Of a DNA stretch of 64,000 bases, positions 1-7,796 are shown one piece after another (the stretch's first letter is position 1; each line of letters begins with the position of its first letter). The notes beneath the pieces are model-generated. The model was not told where the DNA came from. It saw only the letters and a program-made list of their open reading frames with translations, and searched no databases. Source of the stretch: Arthrobacter sp. N199823 (GTDB taxonomy: Bacteria; Actinomycetota; Actinomycetes; Actinomycetales; Micrococcaceae); assembly GCF_002929705.1 (NCBI RefSeq), contig NZ_PJIN01000004.1, forward strand, positions 330,472 to 394,471, given 5' to 3'. A program made the position numbers and the translations under genes.

Positions 1-1023
1 CTTGGCGGCCGCTCCACTATCAATGGAGGTCTTGGCCCGCACCACCGCGGCGGCCATCCGCTCGAGCAGAGTTCCGTCACTGTTGGGGTCATAGGCCACC
101 AGGCCTGCCGCGGCATTGAGGACCACTGCGTCACGCACTGGCGAGCGTTCGCCATCCAGGATGCGGCGAACGACCCCAGCATTGAATTCTGCATTCTGCC
201 CCCGCAAGTCTTCAATAGTGGCGCGAGGGATACCCAGATCCAACGGATCAAAGTGGCTTTCGGTGATGGAATTGCCCCTGACCTCCCAGATAGTGGAGGT
301 GCCCGTCGTCGTCAATTCATCCAGTCCATCACTGCCACGGAAGACGAGTGCACGAATGTTTCTGGCCGCAAGCACGCCCGCCATGAGGGGAGCCATCCGG
401 ACATCGGCCACCCCAATAGCCGATGCCACCACACGGGCAGGATTAGTCAGCGGCCCCAGAAAGTTGAAGGCGGTGGGGACGGCAAGTTCCCTTCGGGCAA
501 CTGCCGCGTAACGCATGGAGGGGTGGAAGAAGTTTGCAAAACAGAAGGTAATGCCCACTTCTGTCGCCGCACGTTCCACCATCTCCAGCGGCAGGTCCAG
601 CCGGACTCCCAGGCTCTCCAGAACGTCGGCCGAGCCGGCAGCCGAGGAAGATGCCCGGTTTCCGTGCTTTACAACGGTGGCGCCAGCACCGGCACAGACC
701 AAAGCGGCCATGGTGGAAATGTTGACAGTGTTGAGGCGGTCTCCGCCCGTGCCAACAATGTCAAGAGCTTCACTAGATACCTGCAAGGGTCGGGCGTTGG
801 AAAGCATTGCCTCCACAAGTCCTGTCACTTCCGCGACAGTTTCTCCCTTAGCCCGAAGCGCCACAAGAAACCCGGATATCTGTGCGTCGCTGGCGTCGCC
901 AGCCATGATCGTATTCATTGCCCACGCTGTCGCGTCCTGCTCCAGATCGTTTCCCGCAATCAATGCGGCAATGAGATTTGGCCAGGTGTGGTTGCTTGCC
1001 GAAGCGTCTTGAAGAGGATTCAC
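1..1023 (-). CDS. trpD: Anthranilate phosphoribosyltransferase, 3' end outside window
   Basis: Transfers phosphoribose from PRPP to anthranilate, the second committed step of tryptophan synthesis, in the cytosol. I read 341 codons from a GTG at 1023 without reaching a stop; the family is usually 340-350 residues, so only a few C-terminal residues should be missing. The PRPP-binding loop GTGGD lies at residues 91-95, followed by NTVNIST and by KHGNRASSS at about 119-127, the family's anthranilate and PRPP contacts. It diverges from ctaE, an arrangement common in actinobacteria. A TAATAT box at 1031-1036 lies 7 nt before the GTG and no clear ribosome-binding site is present, so a leaderless transcript is likely. 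It is apparently a single gene here, with no other trp genes in view. Confidence 0.95.
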   Translation of the reverse strand, partial: MNPLQDASASNHTWPNLIAALIAGNDLEQDATAWAMNTIMAGDASDAQISGFLVALRAKGETVAEVTGLVEAMLSNARPLQVSSEALDIVGTGGDRLNTVNISTMAALVCAGAGATVVKHGNRASSSAAGSADVLESLGVRLDLPLEMVERAATEVGITFCFANFFHPSMRYAAVARRELAVPTAFNFLGPLTNPARVVASAIGVADVRMAPLMAGVLAARNIRALVFRGSDGLDELTTTGTSTIWEVRGNSITESHFDPLDLGIPRATIEDLRGQNAEFNAGVVRRILDGERSPVRDAVVLNAAAGLVAYDPNSDGTLLERMAAAVVRAKTSIDSGAAAK

Positions 1024-1173
1024 CCTATAAATATTAGACGCAACGGAGCAGTTCCCAGCCTATGTGACCATTGACACGTGCTCCGTGTTGTGCATACAGA
1101 ACTGGGTTTAGGCTGTGAATGCACCGGAATTTCGCAAGTTTGTAGAAAAAGATCTCTCAATCAGAGTTTTGCA

Positions 1174-1209
1174 TTGGGTTCTCTGGCGTTTTATAGACAT
1201 AATGTCTAT
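1174..1209 (+). promoter_or_regulatory. ctaE promoter with overlapping perfect palindrome
   Basis: TTGGGT (1174-1179), an 18-nt spacer and CATAAT (1198-1203) make a recognisable promoter whose start point would fall at the GTG at 1210. The sequence 1193-1209 is a perfect inverted repeat, ATAGACAT-A-ATGTCTAT, covering the -10 box and the predicted +1. An operator is inferred; no regulator is identified. Confidence 0.6.
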
Positions 1210-1848
1210 GTGACAACTGCAACCCACGCCCCCAGTACCCCGGCGCATCCGACGCTGAACCGTCCGAACATGGTTTCTGTAGGAACCGTAGTTTGGCTGT
1301 CCAGTGAGCTGATGTTCTTTGCCGGCCTTTTTGCCATGTACTTCACGCTACGTTCCACCACTGGTGGATTGTGGGCGGAAGAATCGGCCAAGCTGAACTT
1401 CCCGTTCGCCCTGGTTAACACCCTCATTCTGGTTTCCAGCTCCTTCAGCTGCCAGATGGGTGTGTTCACCGCGGAGAACCTTCGGCCGCGCCGCACCGGA
1501 AGCTTCTTCCAGTTCTCCAAGTGGGGAATGACGGAGTGGTTCCTGTTGACCTTCGTTCTTGGATCGATCTTCGTAGCCGGTCAGGCGACCGAATACGCCC
1601 TGTTGACCTCCGAGCACGTGACCTTGAATTCAAACGCCTATGGCTCCGCCTTCTACATGACGACTGGCTTCCACGGCCTGCACGTCCTTGGTGGCCTCAT
1701 AGCCTTCCTCCTCATTGTTGGCCGCGCCTTTGCAGCCAAGAAGTTTGGACACTTTGAAGCTACGAGCGCGATCGTAACTTCCTACTACTGGCACTTCGTG
1801 GATGTCGTGTGGATTGGCCTCTTCCTGGTCATCTACGTACTGAAATAG
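1210..1848 (+). CDS. ctaE: Cytochrome c oxidase subunit III
   Basis: Membrane subunit of the aa3 oxidase, which passes electrons from the bc1 complex to oxygen. The protein is 212 residues with five hydrophobic segments, typical of the short actinobacterial form that lacks the first two helices of mitochondrial subunit III; conserved stretches [17 protein letters not shown] and [16 protein letters not shown] are present. I chose the GTG at 1210 because homologous proteins begin with a short TTATHAP-like segment; the upstream 44 codons look non-coding and hold the promoter. No Shine-Dalgarno sequence precedes it, which fits a leaderless message. It heads the cluster ctaE-qcrC-qcrA-qcrB, the usual actinobacterial order that couples oxidase and bc1 synthesis. 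Confidence 0.95.
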   Translation: MTTATHAPSTPAHPTLNRPNMVSVGTVVWLSSELMFFAGLFAMYFTLRSTTGGLWAEESAKLNFPFALVNTLILVSSSFSCQMGVFTAENLRPRRTGSFFQFSKWGMTEWFLLTFVLGSIFVAGQATEYALLTSEHVTLNSNAYGSAFYMTTGFHGLHVLGGLIAFLLIVGRAFAAKKFGHFEATSAIVTSYYWHFVDVVWIGLFLVIYVLK

Positions 1849-1935
1849 GCTCACAGCAGCTTTTTCTACACAACAAGAACTAGCATTTGCGGCTCTCACT
1901 AGGGGCTGCTGGATACAGATCAAAGGAACCACCAA

Positions 1936-2724
1936 GTGAAGGCACTCTCGCAGAAGCGACGTCATCCGTTGGCCGCACTAGCGTTGCTAGTCATGGGGCT
2001 CATGCTGACAGGTGGGCTATATGCCGTTGTCACAACCGTGAATGAGGCCAAGGCCGACACCACCACCTACAGTGCGCATGAAGTTGAAGAGGGCGAGAAG
2101 CTCTTTATCGCCAACTGCGCAACCTGTCACGGCCTCGGCGCAAGCGGCACTGACGCAGGACCGTCATTGGCTGGCGTAGGCGCTGCAGCTGTTGACTTCC
2201 AGGTCGGCACGGGCCGCATGCCCATGCAGATGCAGGGGCCTCAGGCCCGCGAGAAGCCGAAGCAGTTCACCACGGAGCAGACCCGCGAGATGGCTGCATA
2301 CGTAGCCACCCTGGGCGACGGCCCCGCACTGCCCGCTGAGGAATACATCGATGGAGAAGGTGACGCAGCCGCCGGTGGCGAGTTGTTCCGCGTCAACTGC
2401 GCCATGTGCCACAACGCCGCCGCTGCCGGTGGCGCCCTGACCCGTGGCAAGTTTGCTCCCTCGCTTGCAGGGGTTTCAAACAGCCACGTTTACAGCGCAA
2501 TGGTGACCGGGCCGCAGAACATGCCGGTCTTCAACGATGCCAACATCACCCCCGAGGGTAAGCGCGACATCATCACGTTCCTGAACACCATTGAGAACCA
2601 GGGCAACCCTGGTGGCGCCAAGCTTGGTTCACTGGGGCCGGTATCCGAGGGCTTGTTCCTCTGGACTGCTGTTCTGGGTGTCATCATCGGCTTCACCATT
2701 TGGCTGACCTCACGGACCTCCTAG
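1936..2724 (+). CDS. qcrC: Di-haem cytochrome c subunit of the bc1 complex
   Basis: Carries electrons within the actinobacterial bc1-aa3 supercomplex, replacing a soluble cytochrome c. The 262-residue protein has an N-terminal signal/anchor helix (about residues 11-33), two haem c attachment motifs, CATCH at 61-65 and CAMCH at 155-159, and a C-terminal membrane helix at about 238-258. Two fused c-type domains are the hallmark of actinobacterial QcrC. The GTG start at 1936 is preceded by AAAGGAA. It lies 87 bp after ctaE and 100 bp before qcrA, in one transcriptional direction. Confidence 0.96.
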   Translation: MKALSQKRRHPLAALALLVMGLMLTGGLYAVVTTVNEAKADTTTYSAHEVEEGEKLFIANCATCHGLGASGTDAGPSLAGVGAAAVDFQVGTGRMPMQMQGPQAREKPKQFTTEQTREMAAYVATLGDGPALPAEEYIDGEGDAAAGGELFRVNCAMCHNAAAAGGALTRGKFAPSLAGVSNSHVYSAMVTGPQNMPVFNDANITPEGKRDIITFLNTIENQGNPGGAKLGSLGPVSEGLFLWTAVLGVIIGFTIWLTSRTS

Positions 2725-2824
2725 GTCCACCCAGAAGTCAATAGATTTTGGCTGCAGCTGCAGCCGCAGAAACATACATTACGACCCCGGGACTGTTCCG
2801 GGATAAGAGAAGGATGAGGGGAAT

Positions 2825-3853
2825 ATGGGCAACCATAGTGACGGCACGCCGACAAGCTCGGACGCCGTAGCTAAGGCTGGTCACGACGAGGTGGATAAGT
2901 TCCAAGACCCGGGACTTGCACCACATCGTTTGCGACTAGCTGACACGGACCCCAAGGCTGCAAAGCGGGCCGAACGCCAGGTGGCATGGCTATTTATCAT
3001 TTCCATTGCCGGAACCTTACTGTTCTTCGTCGCTTACTTCGGTATTCGGCTGGATGATACGTTCGGCACGCTGCGTCTGCAGAACACCTTTCTAGGCCTG
3101 GGCGTCGCCTTCGCCATGCTGGGTATTGGAACTGGAATTGTGCACTGGGCCCGCGCCCTCATGCCGGACCACGAAGTGGCTGAAGAACGCCACGAACTGC
3201 GTACCGAAGAGGACCGCCTTGCTGCTCTCAAGATTGTCGATGACATCATTGATGAAACTGGCATCAAGCGCCGCCCGCTGATCCGCAACACCCTCATCGG
3301 TGCTGTGGCTCTGGCACCCTTGCCGGCCATTGCCATCTTCCGTGACCTTGGCCCACTGCCGGGTGATTCTCTCCGCCATACCTTGTGGAAGGAAGGCGAG
3401 CGTCTTGCACGCGACCCCGACGGAACTCCCATCAAGGCTTCCGATGTCACCATCGGTTCCGCTTTCCATGTGATTCCGGAATCACTGAACAGCCTTGAGC
3501 ACGGCAAGCTGAATGCAAAAGCCAAGGCTGTGGTGCTGTTGATGCGTTTGGATCCCCAAGACCTCAATCCTTCCGAGGGTCGCGAGGACTGGAGCTACAA
3601 CGGCATTGTTGCCTACTCCAAGATTTGCACCCACGTTGGTTGCCCGGTTGCTCTCTACGAGCAGCAGACGCACCACCTTCTGTGCCCCTGCCACCAGTCG
3701 ACCTTCGACCTGACGCAGGAATGCAAGGTTATCTTCGGCCCGGCCGTTCGGCCTTTGCCGCAGCTGCCCATCACGGTTGACGCTGATGGCTACCTGGTCG
3801 CTCAGAGCGACTTCCACGAACCTGTTGGACCGAGCTTCTGGGAGCGTGGCTAA
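2825..3853 (+). CDS. qcrA: Rieske iron-sulfur subunit of the bc1 complex
   Basis: Holds the [2Fe-2S] cluster that accepts electrons from menaquinol. The 342-residue protein has three membrane segments in its N-terminal half (about residues 55-75, 85-105 and 155-175), as in other actinobacterial QcrA. In the C-terminal Rieske domain the cluster ligands are C268 and H270 (CTHVGC) and C287 and H290 (CPCH), with C273 and C289 placed for the disulfide. The stop at 3853 is only 2 nt before the ATG of qcrB, so the two are translationally linked. Confidence 0.97.
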   Translation: MGNHSDGTPTSSDAVAKAGHDEVDKFQDPGLAPHRLRLADTDPKAAKRAERQVAWLFIISIAGTLLFFVAYFGIRLDDTFGTLRLQNTFLGLGVAFAMLGIGTGIVHWARALMPDHEVAEERHELRTEEDRLAALKIVDDIIDETGIKRRPLIRNTLIGAVALAPLPAIAIFRDLGPLPGDSLRHTLWKEGERLARDPDGTPIKASDVTIGSAFHVIPESLNSLEHGKLNAKAKAVVLLMRLDPQDLNPSEGREDWSYNGIVAYSKICTHVGCPVALYEQQTHHLLCPCHQSTFDLTQECKVIFGPAVRPLPQLPITVDADGYLVAQSDFHEPVGPSFWERG

Positions 3854-3855
3854 AC

Positions 3856-5526
3856 ATGTCTGCAGTTACTGAAACTCCGTTCGAACCGACCACCACCACT
3901 GGACGCATCACCAACTTTGTTGATGAGCGTGTTGGCGGATCGGGTATGTTGCGTGAATTCGGCCGGAAGGTCTTCCCCGACCACTGGTCATTCATGTTCG
4001 GTGAAGTGGCAATGTACTCCTTCATCATCCTTCTTCTCTCCGGTACCTTCCTGACGTTCTTCTTTGATCCGTCCATGGCAGAGACCCACTACAACGGACC
4101 CTATGTGCCCCTCAAGGGTGTCGAAATGTCCGTTGCATACAGTTCCTCGCTGAACATCTCCTTCGAGGTTCGCGGTGGCTTGTTCATGCGACAGGTTCAC
4201 CACTGGTCAGCTCTGCTCTTCGTGGCAGCTGTTGCTGTGCACATGCTCCGCGTGTTCTTCACCGGCGCATTCCGCAAGCCCCGTGAAATGAACTGGGTGG
4301 TGGGCGGCGTTCTTCTGATCCTGTCCTTGGCTGCCGGCTTCACCGGCTACTCCCTCCCCGATGATCTGCTCTCCGGAAACGGTCTGCGAATCATTGATGG
4401 CGTGGTCAAGGCCATCCCCGTCGTTGGTACCTACATTTCCTTCTTCCTGTTCGGTGGAGAATTCCCCGGCACCATGATCATCGGCCGCCTCTACATGATG
4501 CACATCATGTTGGTACCTGCCATGATCCTGCTCATGCTGGTCATCCACCTGTTCATGGTTGTTATCCACAAGCACACGCAGTACCCAGGTGCAGGGCGCA
4601 ACGACCGCAACGTGGTCGGCTACCCCCTCGGCCCGGTATACGCTGCCAAGGCCGGTGGATTCTTCTTCATCATGTTCGGCATCATTGCCTTCGTCGCCGG
4701 TTTCTTCCAGATCAACCCGATCTGGAACTACGGACCGTACGATCCCTCCCCCGTCTCCGCAGGCACCCAGCCTGACTGGTACATCGGTTGGGTAGATGGC
4801 GCCTTGCGTTTGATGCCGGGCTGGCTCTTCAACATTCCGATGGAATGGCACATCCCACTGCCGTGGGGAACCAACACGCTGTCCTTCAACGTGCTTGGCC
4901 CTGCTTTGATCCCGGCCGGTCTTGTGTTCACCGCACTGTTCTTGTACCCGTGGATTGAGCGTTGGGTAACCCGCGACAACCGCGAACACCACGTGCTCGA
5001 CCGCCCGCGCAACGTTCCCACCCGTACGGCCATTGGCGTTGCAGGCTTCATCTTCTACTGCGTCATGTGGGCAGCTGCAAGCTCCGACTTGATCGCAACA
5101 CATTTCCAGGTATCGCTGAATGACGTGACGTACTGGTTGCGTGCACTGTTCTTCATCGGCCCGATCGTTGGCTTCATTGTCGCTAAGCGCGTAGCCCTTG
5201 CGCTCCAGCGAAAGGACCGTGAGATTGCTCTGCACGGCCGCGAGACCGGACGCATTGTGCGCCTGCCGCACGGTGAGTTCCAGGAAATCCATGCGCAGCT
5301 CGATGACTACAAGCGCTACAAGCTGGTTGGTTACGAGTCCCCCGTCCCTGAAGAGGGCATCCCGAATGAAAACGGCATCGTCACGAAGAAGGAAAACCTG
5401 CGCTCCAAGCTCAGCAGCTTCTTCTTCGAGGATCGTGTAGCTCCGGCCACACCGTCCGAGCTCGAGGCCGGTCATCATCACGAGGCTGTTGAAGCCGGAG
5501 ATGACGACAAGGCAATCACGCACTAA
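3856..5526 (+). CDS. qcrB: Cytochrome b subunit of the bc1 complex
   Basis: Membrane-embedded quinol-oxidising subunit with two b haems. The 556-residue protein has the four-helix haem core with RQVHHWSALLF and HMLR on one side and MMHIMLVPAMILLMLVIH on the other supplying haem histidines. The PDWYIGW segment corresponds to the PEWY region of the quinol-oxidation site. As in other actinobacteria, it carries a hydrophilic C-terminal extension (from about residue 450) absent from mitochondrial cytochrome b. It is the last gene of the cluster, followed by a strong hairpin terminator. Confidence 0.96.
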   Translation: MSAVTETPFEPTTTTGRITNFVDERVGGSGMLREFGRKVFPDHWSFMFGEVAMYSFIILLLSGTFLTFFFDPSMAETHYNGPYVPLKGVEMSVAYSSSLNISFEVRGGLFMRQVHHWSALLFVAAVAVHMLRVFFTGAFRKPREMNWVVGGVLLILSLAAGFTGYSLPDDLLSGNGLRIIDGVVKAIPVVGTYISFFLFGGEFPGTMIIGRLYMMHIMLVPAMILLMLVIHLFMVVIHKHTQYPGAGRNDRNVVGYPLGPVYAAKAGGFFFIMFGIIAFVAGFFQINPIWNYGPYDPSPVSAGTQPDWYIGWVDGALRLMPGWLFNIPMEWHIPLPWGTNTLSFNVLGPALIPAGLVFTALFLYPWIERWVTRDNREHHVLDRPRNVPTRTAIGVAGFIFYCVMWAAASSDLIATHFQVSLNDVTYWLRALFFIGPIVGFIVAKRVALALQRKDREIALHGRETGRIVRLPHGEFQEIHAQLDDYKRYKLVGYESPVPEEGIPNENGIVTKKENLRSKLSSFFFEDRVAPATPSELEAGHHHEAVEAGDDDKAITH

Positions 5527-5554
5527 TCATGTGAGTGTTTACTAGTTCAGAAGT

Positions 5555-5586
5555 AAGAAGGCGGTTCCTTTCGGAACCGCCTTCTT
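5555..5586 (+). terminator. Terminator after qcrB
   Basis: Perfect 14-bp stem (5555-5568 with 5573-5586) around the loop TTTC, ending in CTTCTTCGTT. It lies 29 nt after the qcrB stop and closes the ctaE-qcrCAB transcript. Confidence 0.85.
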
Positions 5587-5701
5587 CGTTTAAGTTCTAA
5601 GGACCCGGTGGCTGATCAAGCGTCAGCGGGCATCCACAGGCTCTCTCAGCTGGCCCCGAACAGGGACTCCGAGCCGTCTCAACCTCCGAAGCGGAATTGC
5701 T

Positions 5702-6481
5702 CTAGTACATGCGACGTGCGCGCACGCCAGAGCGCTGCAGGGGCACACGGAGCTTGTAGCGGTCTGCGCGGTAGAACGACACGGAGTAGTCCACAGTGGA
5801 TCGTGACACGAAGGCATGGCGTTCTGTGCGCAGTACAGGGGCCCCAATGTCGATATTCAACAGTCGAGCGATGGACGGCGTCGCTGCATTGGCTTCAATG
5901 ATGTCCTCACCCCACTCGATGATCAGTCCATACCGCTCCCCCAGCACGTTGTACAGCGAGGTTGGCGGACCAGCTTCGAGGATCCCAGGAACGCGCCACG
6001 CCGGAATGAAGTTTTCATCAACACTCATGGGTAAGTCATCGGCTAGCAGCAGGCGGCGCAGGCGAATGACGGCCGCGCCTTCTTCAATCTGCAGTTCGCG
6101 CGCCAAACGAGCCGTGGCCGGAATTTGTTCAAACGCCAGAGTCCGGGCCGCCGGCCGCAGTCCACGTCTGGCCATTTCCTCAGAGTAAGAAGTCAGCTTG
6201 AGGGTCACATCCAACTTGGCACGTGCCACGAACGTGCCAACGCCCACCTCTCGCTCAAGCAGTCCTTCCTCCACCAGGGCTTCAATAGCATGGCGCAGCG
6301 TCATCCGTGCAACACCGAAACGTTCGGCCATGTCACGCTCGGACGGCAGTTGCCGCCCCGGCTTACTCTGCCCAACTACGTACTGGCGCAACAACTCCCG
6401 AAGCTGGAGGTGAACCGAGACTTTGGCGTCCCTGTCCAACTCCCCCGGGATCTCGTTCGCCGACGGCACCAAATAGCCCAT
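5702..6481 (-). CDS. GntR/HutC-family transcriptional regulator
   Basis: DNA-binding regulator with an N-terminal winged helix (about residues 22-90, containing LPSERDMAERFGVARMTLR) and a C-terminal UTRA ligand-binding domain (about 105-250). UTRA domains of this family usually sense sugar phosphates or related effectors. It is 259 residues, a full-length size. The ATG at 6481 has a good ribosome-binding site (GAGGAG). It is divergent from ptsH, 76 bp apart, which suggests control of PTS components, as with DasR of Streptomyces; I looked for a DasR-type operator in the gap and saw none. The ligand is unknown. Confidence 0.88.
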   Translation of the reverse strand: MGYLVPSANEIPGELDRDAKVSVHLQLRELLRQYVVGQSKPGRQLPSERDMAERFGVARMTLRHAIEALVEEGLLEREVGVGTFVARAKLDVTLKLTSYSEEMARRGLRPAARTLAFEQIPATARLARELQIEEGAAVIRLRRLLLADDLPMSVDENFIPAWRVPGILEAGPPTSLYNVLGERYGLIIEWGEDIIEANAATPSIARLLNIDIGAPVLRTERHAFVSRSTVDYSVSFYRADRYKLRVPLQRSGVRARRMY

Positions 6482-6557
6482 GAAACTCCTCTGTTCACAA
6501 GTACCAGCCTAAAACACGACTACTCTCTATACAGAACCATTTACCCTAGGAGTAACC

Positions 6558-6857
6558 ATGTACACCCGGAAAGCCACCATTGCAGCCAGCGTTGGCTTGC
6601 ATGCCCGTCCGGCTGCCGTCTTCGTCAGGGCCGTCAATCGGACCGGACTGCCCATCACGCTCGCCAAAAAGGGTCAATCCCCCGTTGACGCCAGGTCGCT
6701 GCTAGCTGTGATGAGTGCGGACTTTGAATGCGGTACGGAAGTATTGATTGGCGTCGAGCACACCGAGGCCAGTGAAGAGGCCGTTACAACCGCCGTGGAC
6801 GCCCTGGCAGAGCTGCTCCTCACTGACCTCGTAGATCAGCCGCTAAAGCCCGCGTAG
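6558..6857 (+). CDS. ptsH: Phosphocarrier protein HPr
   Basis: Small cytosolic phosphocarrier passing phosphate from enzyme I to the sugar-specific EIIA proteins of the PTS. The 99-residue sequence has the active-site histidine H15 in SVGLHARPAA. A serine at position 47 (ARSLLAVM) matches the HPr-kinase site region of low-GC Gram-positives, though actinobacteria generally lack that kinase. The start ATG follows TAGGAG. No enzyme I gene is present in this window. The adjacent GntR regulator suggests shared control. Confidence 0.93.
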   Translation: MYTRKATIAASVGLHARPAAVFVRAVNRTGLPITLAKKGQSPVDARSLLAVMSADFECGTEVLIGVEHTEASEEAVTTAVDALAELLLTDLVDQPLKPA

Positions 6858-6914
6858 CCGCATTCAGGGGCCCACGCTCCCGCCGCTCACTCTCGGCGCT
6901 CCTCCACCACCAAC

Positions 6915-7052
6915 GCTCCATCACATTCCGGGCAGTTTCGGGAAACCCTTCATCACGTTCCGGGTGTTTTTGGGGAACGCTCCATCACGTTCCGGGTGTT
7001 TTTGGGGAACGCTCCATCACATTCCGGGTGTTTTTGGGGAACGCTCCATCAC
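6915..7052. repeat. Tandem array of a 32-bp unit (4.3 copies)
   Basis: The word GCTCCATCAC (or a close variant) recurs at 6915, 6947, 6979, 7011 and 7043, exactly 32 bp apart, each followed by (A/G)TTCCGGG and mostly GTGTTTTTGGGGAA. The three central units are nearly identical and the first is more diverged. There is no spacer between units and no reading frame of note. It begins 58 bp after ptsH. Confidence 0.9.
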
Positions 7053-7069
7053 ATACTGGTAAAAAATCG

Positions 7070-7093
7070 AAAGCGCCCCCGCGGGGGCGCTTT
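7070..7093. terminator. Terminator hairpin inside the repeat region
   Basis: AAAGCGCCCCC pairs with GGGGGCGCTTT (7070-7080 with 7083-7093); the real loop must open one or two GC pairs. It is followed by TTTTCTTT on the + strand. It probably ends ptsH transcription after the 32-bp array. Confidence 0.75.
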
Positions 7094-7194
7094 TCTTTGG
7101 GCCAAGAATTCCGGTGCTCTCCATACCAAAGTACGACGGCGGAACTCGCCCTTCCGTGGCGAAGGAGCCTGCCGACGTCGTTCTTTATTTTTAT

Positions 7195-7270
7195 GTGAGG
7201 AAGCGATCGGCAAAAACAACCCTAAAGGTGAGGAAGCGATCCTTAAAACAGTCCAAAAGGTGAGGGAGCG
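7195..7270. repeat. Second repeat array, inverted relative of the first
   Basis: GTGAGGAAGCG, or a one-base variant, occurs at 7195, 7228 and 7260 (spacing 33 and 32). Read on the opposite strand, the 6915-7052 unit starts GTGATGGAGCG and continues with CAAAAACACCC; this array continues with CAAAAACAACCC. The two arrays therefore belong to one family in opposite orientation around the hairpin at 7070-7093. Confidence 0.75.
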
Positions 7271-7307
7271 TCGCCGGTGGGGCGGGATGGACTGAGGATA
7301 TCCGGAC

Positions 7308-7360
7308 ACAACAAAAGGGATTGCCCCACACCAGCGGTGTAGGGCAATCCCTTTTGTTGT
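7308..7360. terminator. Long bidirectional terminator hairpin
   Basis: A 19-bp perfect stem (7308-7326 with 7342-7360) with a small inner ACACC/GGTGT stem in its loop. T-rich sequence on either strand lets it stop transcription leaving ctaF from the right and any read-through from ptsH. Confidence 0.8.
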
Positions 7361-7394
7361 TGCAGCTCCCAAGTTCAGGGACAGAAATCCAGCT

Positions 7395-7796
7395 CTAGTG
7401 AGCGTGGTCTCCGCGGCTGTATTCGTAAACCCAACCAACCAGTGCGATGACGGCCAAGCCAGCTCCGAAGAGGAAGACCCACCAGCCAACGGCCATACCA
7501 GCGAACCCGAGGGCGCAGGCAATGCCCAGAACCAGCGGCCACCAGCTCCAAGGGCTAAAGTGTCCCTGTTCGCCGGAACCTTCGTGGATCTCGGCGTCAA
7601 GACGGTCCTCGGGACGAGGGCCAACGCGATCGCCGGTGAACTTAACGTAAATACCGATCATGAAGCACAAACCGGAGAGCAAGTACATGGCCAAGAAGCC
7701 AACGTGCTCGTTCCAGTTCACCATGAAACCGTAAACAGTGGCCACGGGGATGAAGAAGAGGCCTAGCAATATGAATAACCATGCTTCGATTTTCAC
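7395..7796 (-). CDS. ctaF: Cytochrome c oxidase subunit IV, actinobacterial type
   Basis: Small accessory membrane subunit of the aa3 oxidase, found in actinobacteria. The 133 residues hold four hydrophobic segments: about 5-25, 33-52, 84-102 and 104-124. The N-terminal MKIEAWLFILLGLFF is characteristic. The GTG start shares one base with the ctaD stop (TAGTG), so ctaD and ctaF are translationally coupled. It is the last gene of the ctaC-ctaD-ctaF set and is followed by the long hairpin at 7308-7360. Confidence 0.92.
   Translation of the reverse strand: MKIEAWLFILLGLFFIPVATVYGFMVNWNEHVGFLAMYLLSGLCFMIGIYVKFTGDRVGPRPEDRLDAEIHEGSGEQGHFSPWSWWPLVLGIACALGFAGMAVGWWVFLFGAGLAVIALVGWVYEYSRGDHAH

Noticed and set aside
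253-1074. Long frame on the + strand across trpD
   Set aside because: It is the antisense shadow of trpD; the - strand frame carries all anthranilate phosphoribosyltransferase motifs.
4207-5523. 438-codon open frame antisense to qcrB
   Set aside because: It mirrors the third-codon-position GC bias of qcrB on the other strand, has no family resemblance and no initiation site; the sense frame is clearly cytochrome b.
6482-6557. DasR-type operator between the GntR gene and ptsH
   Set aside because: No sequence near the ACTGGTCTAGACCACT consensus occurs in the gap.
6915-7270. Regular 32-bp repeats as a CRISPR array
   Set aside because: Units are directly contiguous with no unique spacers, there are no cas genes, and the unit itself is not the short palindromic type.
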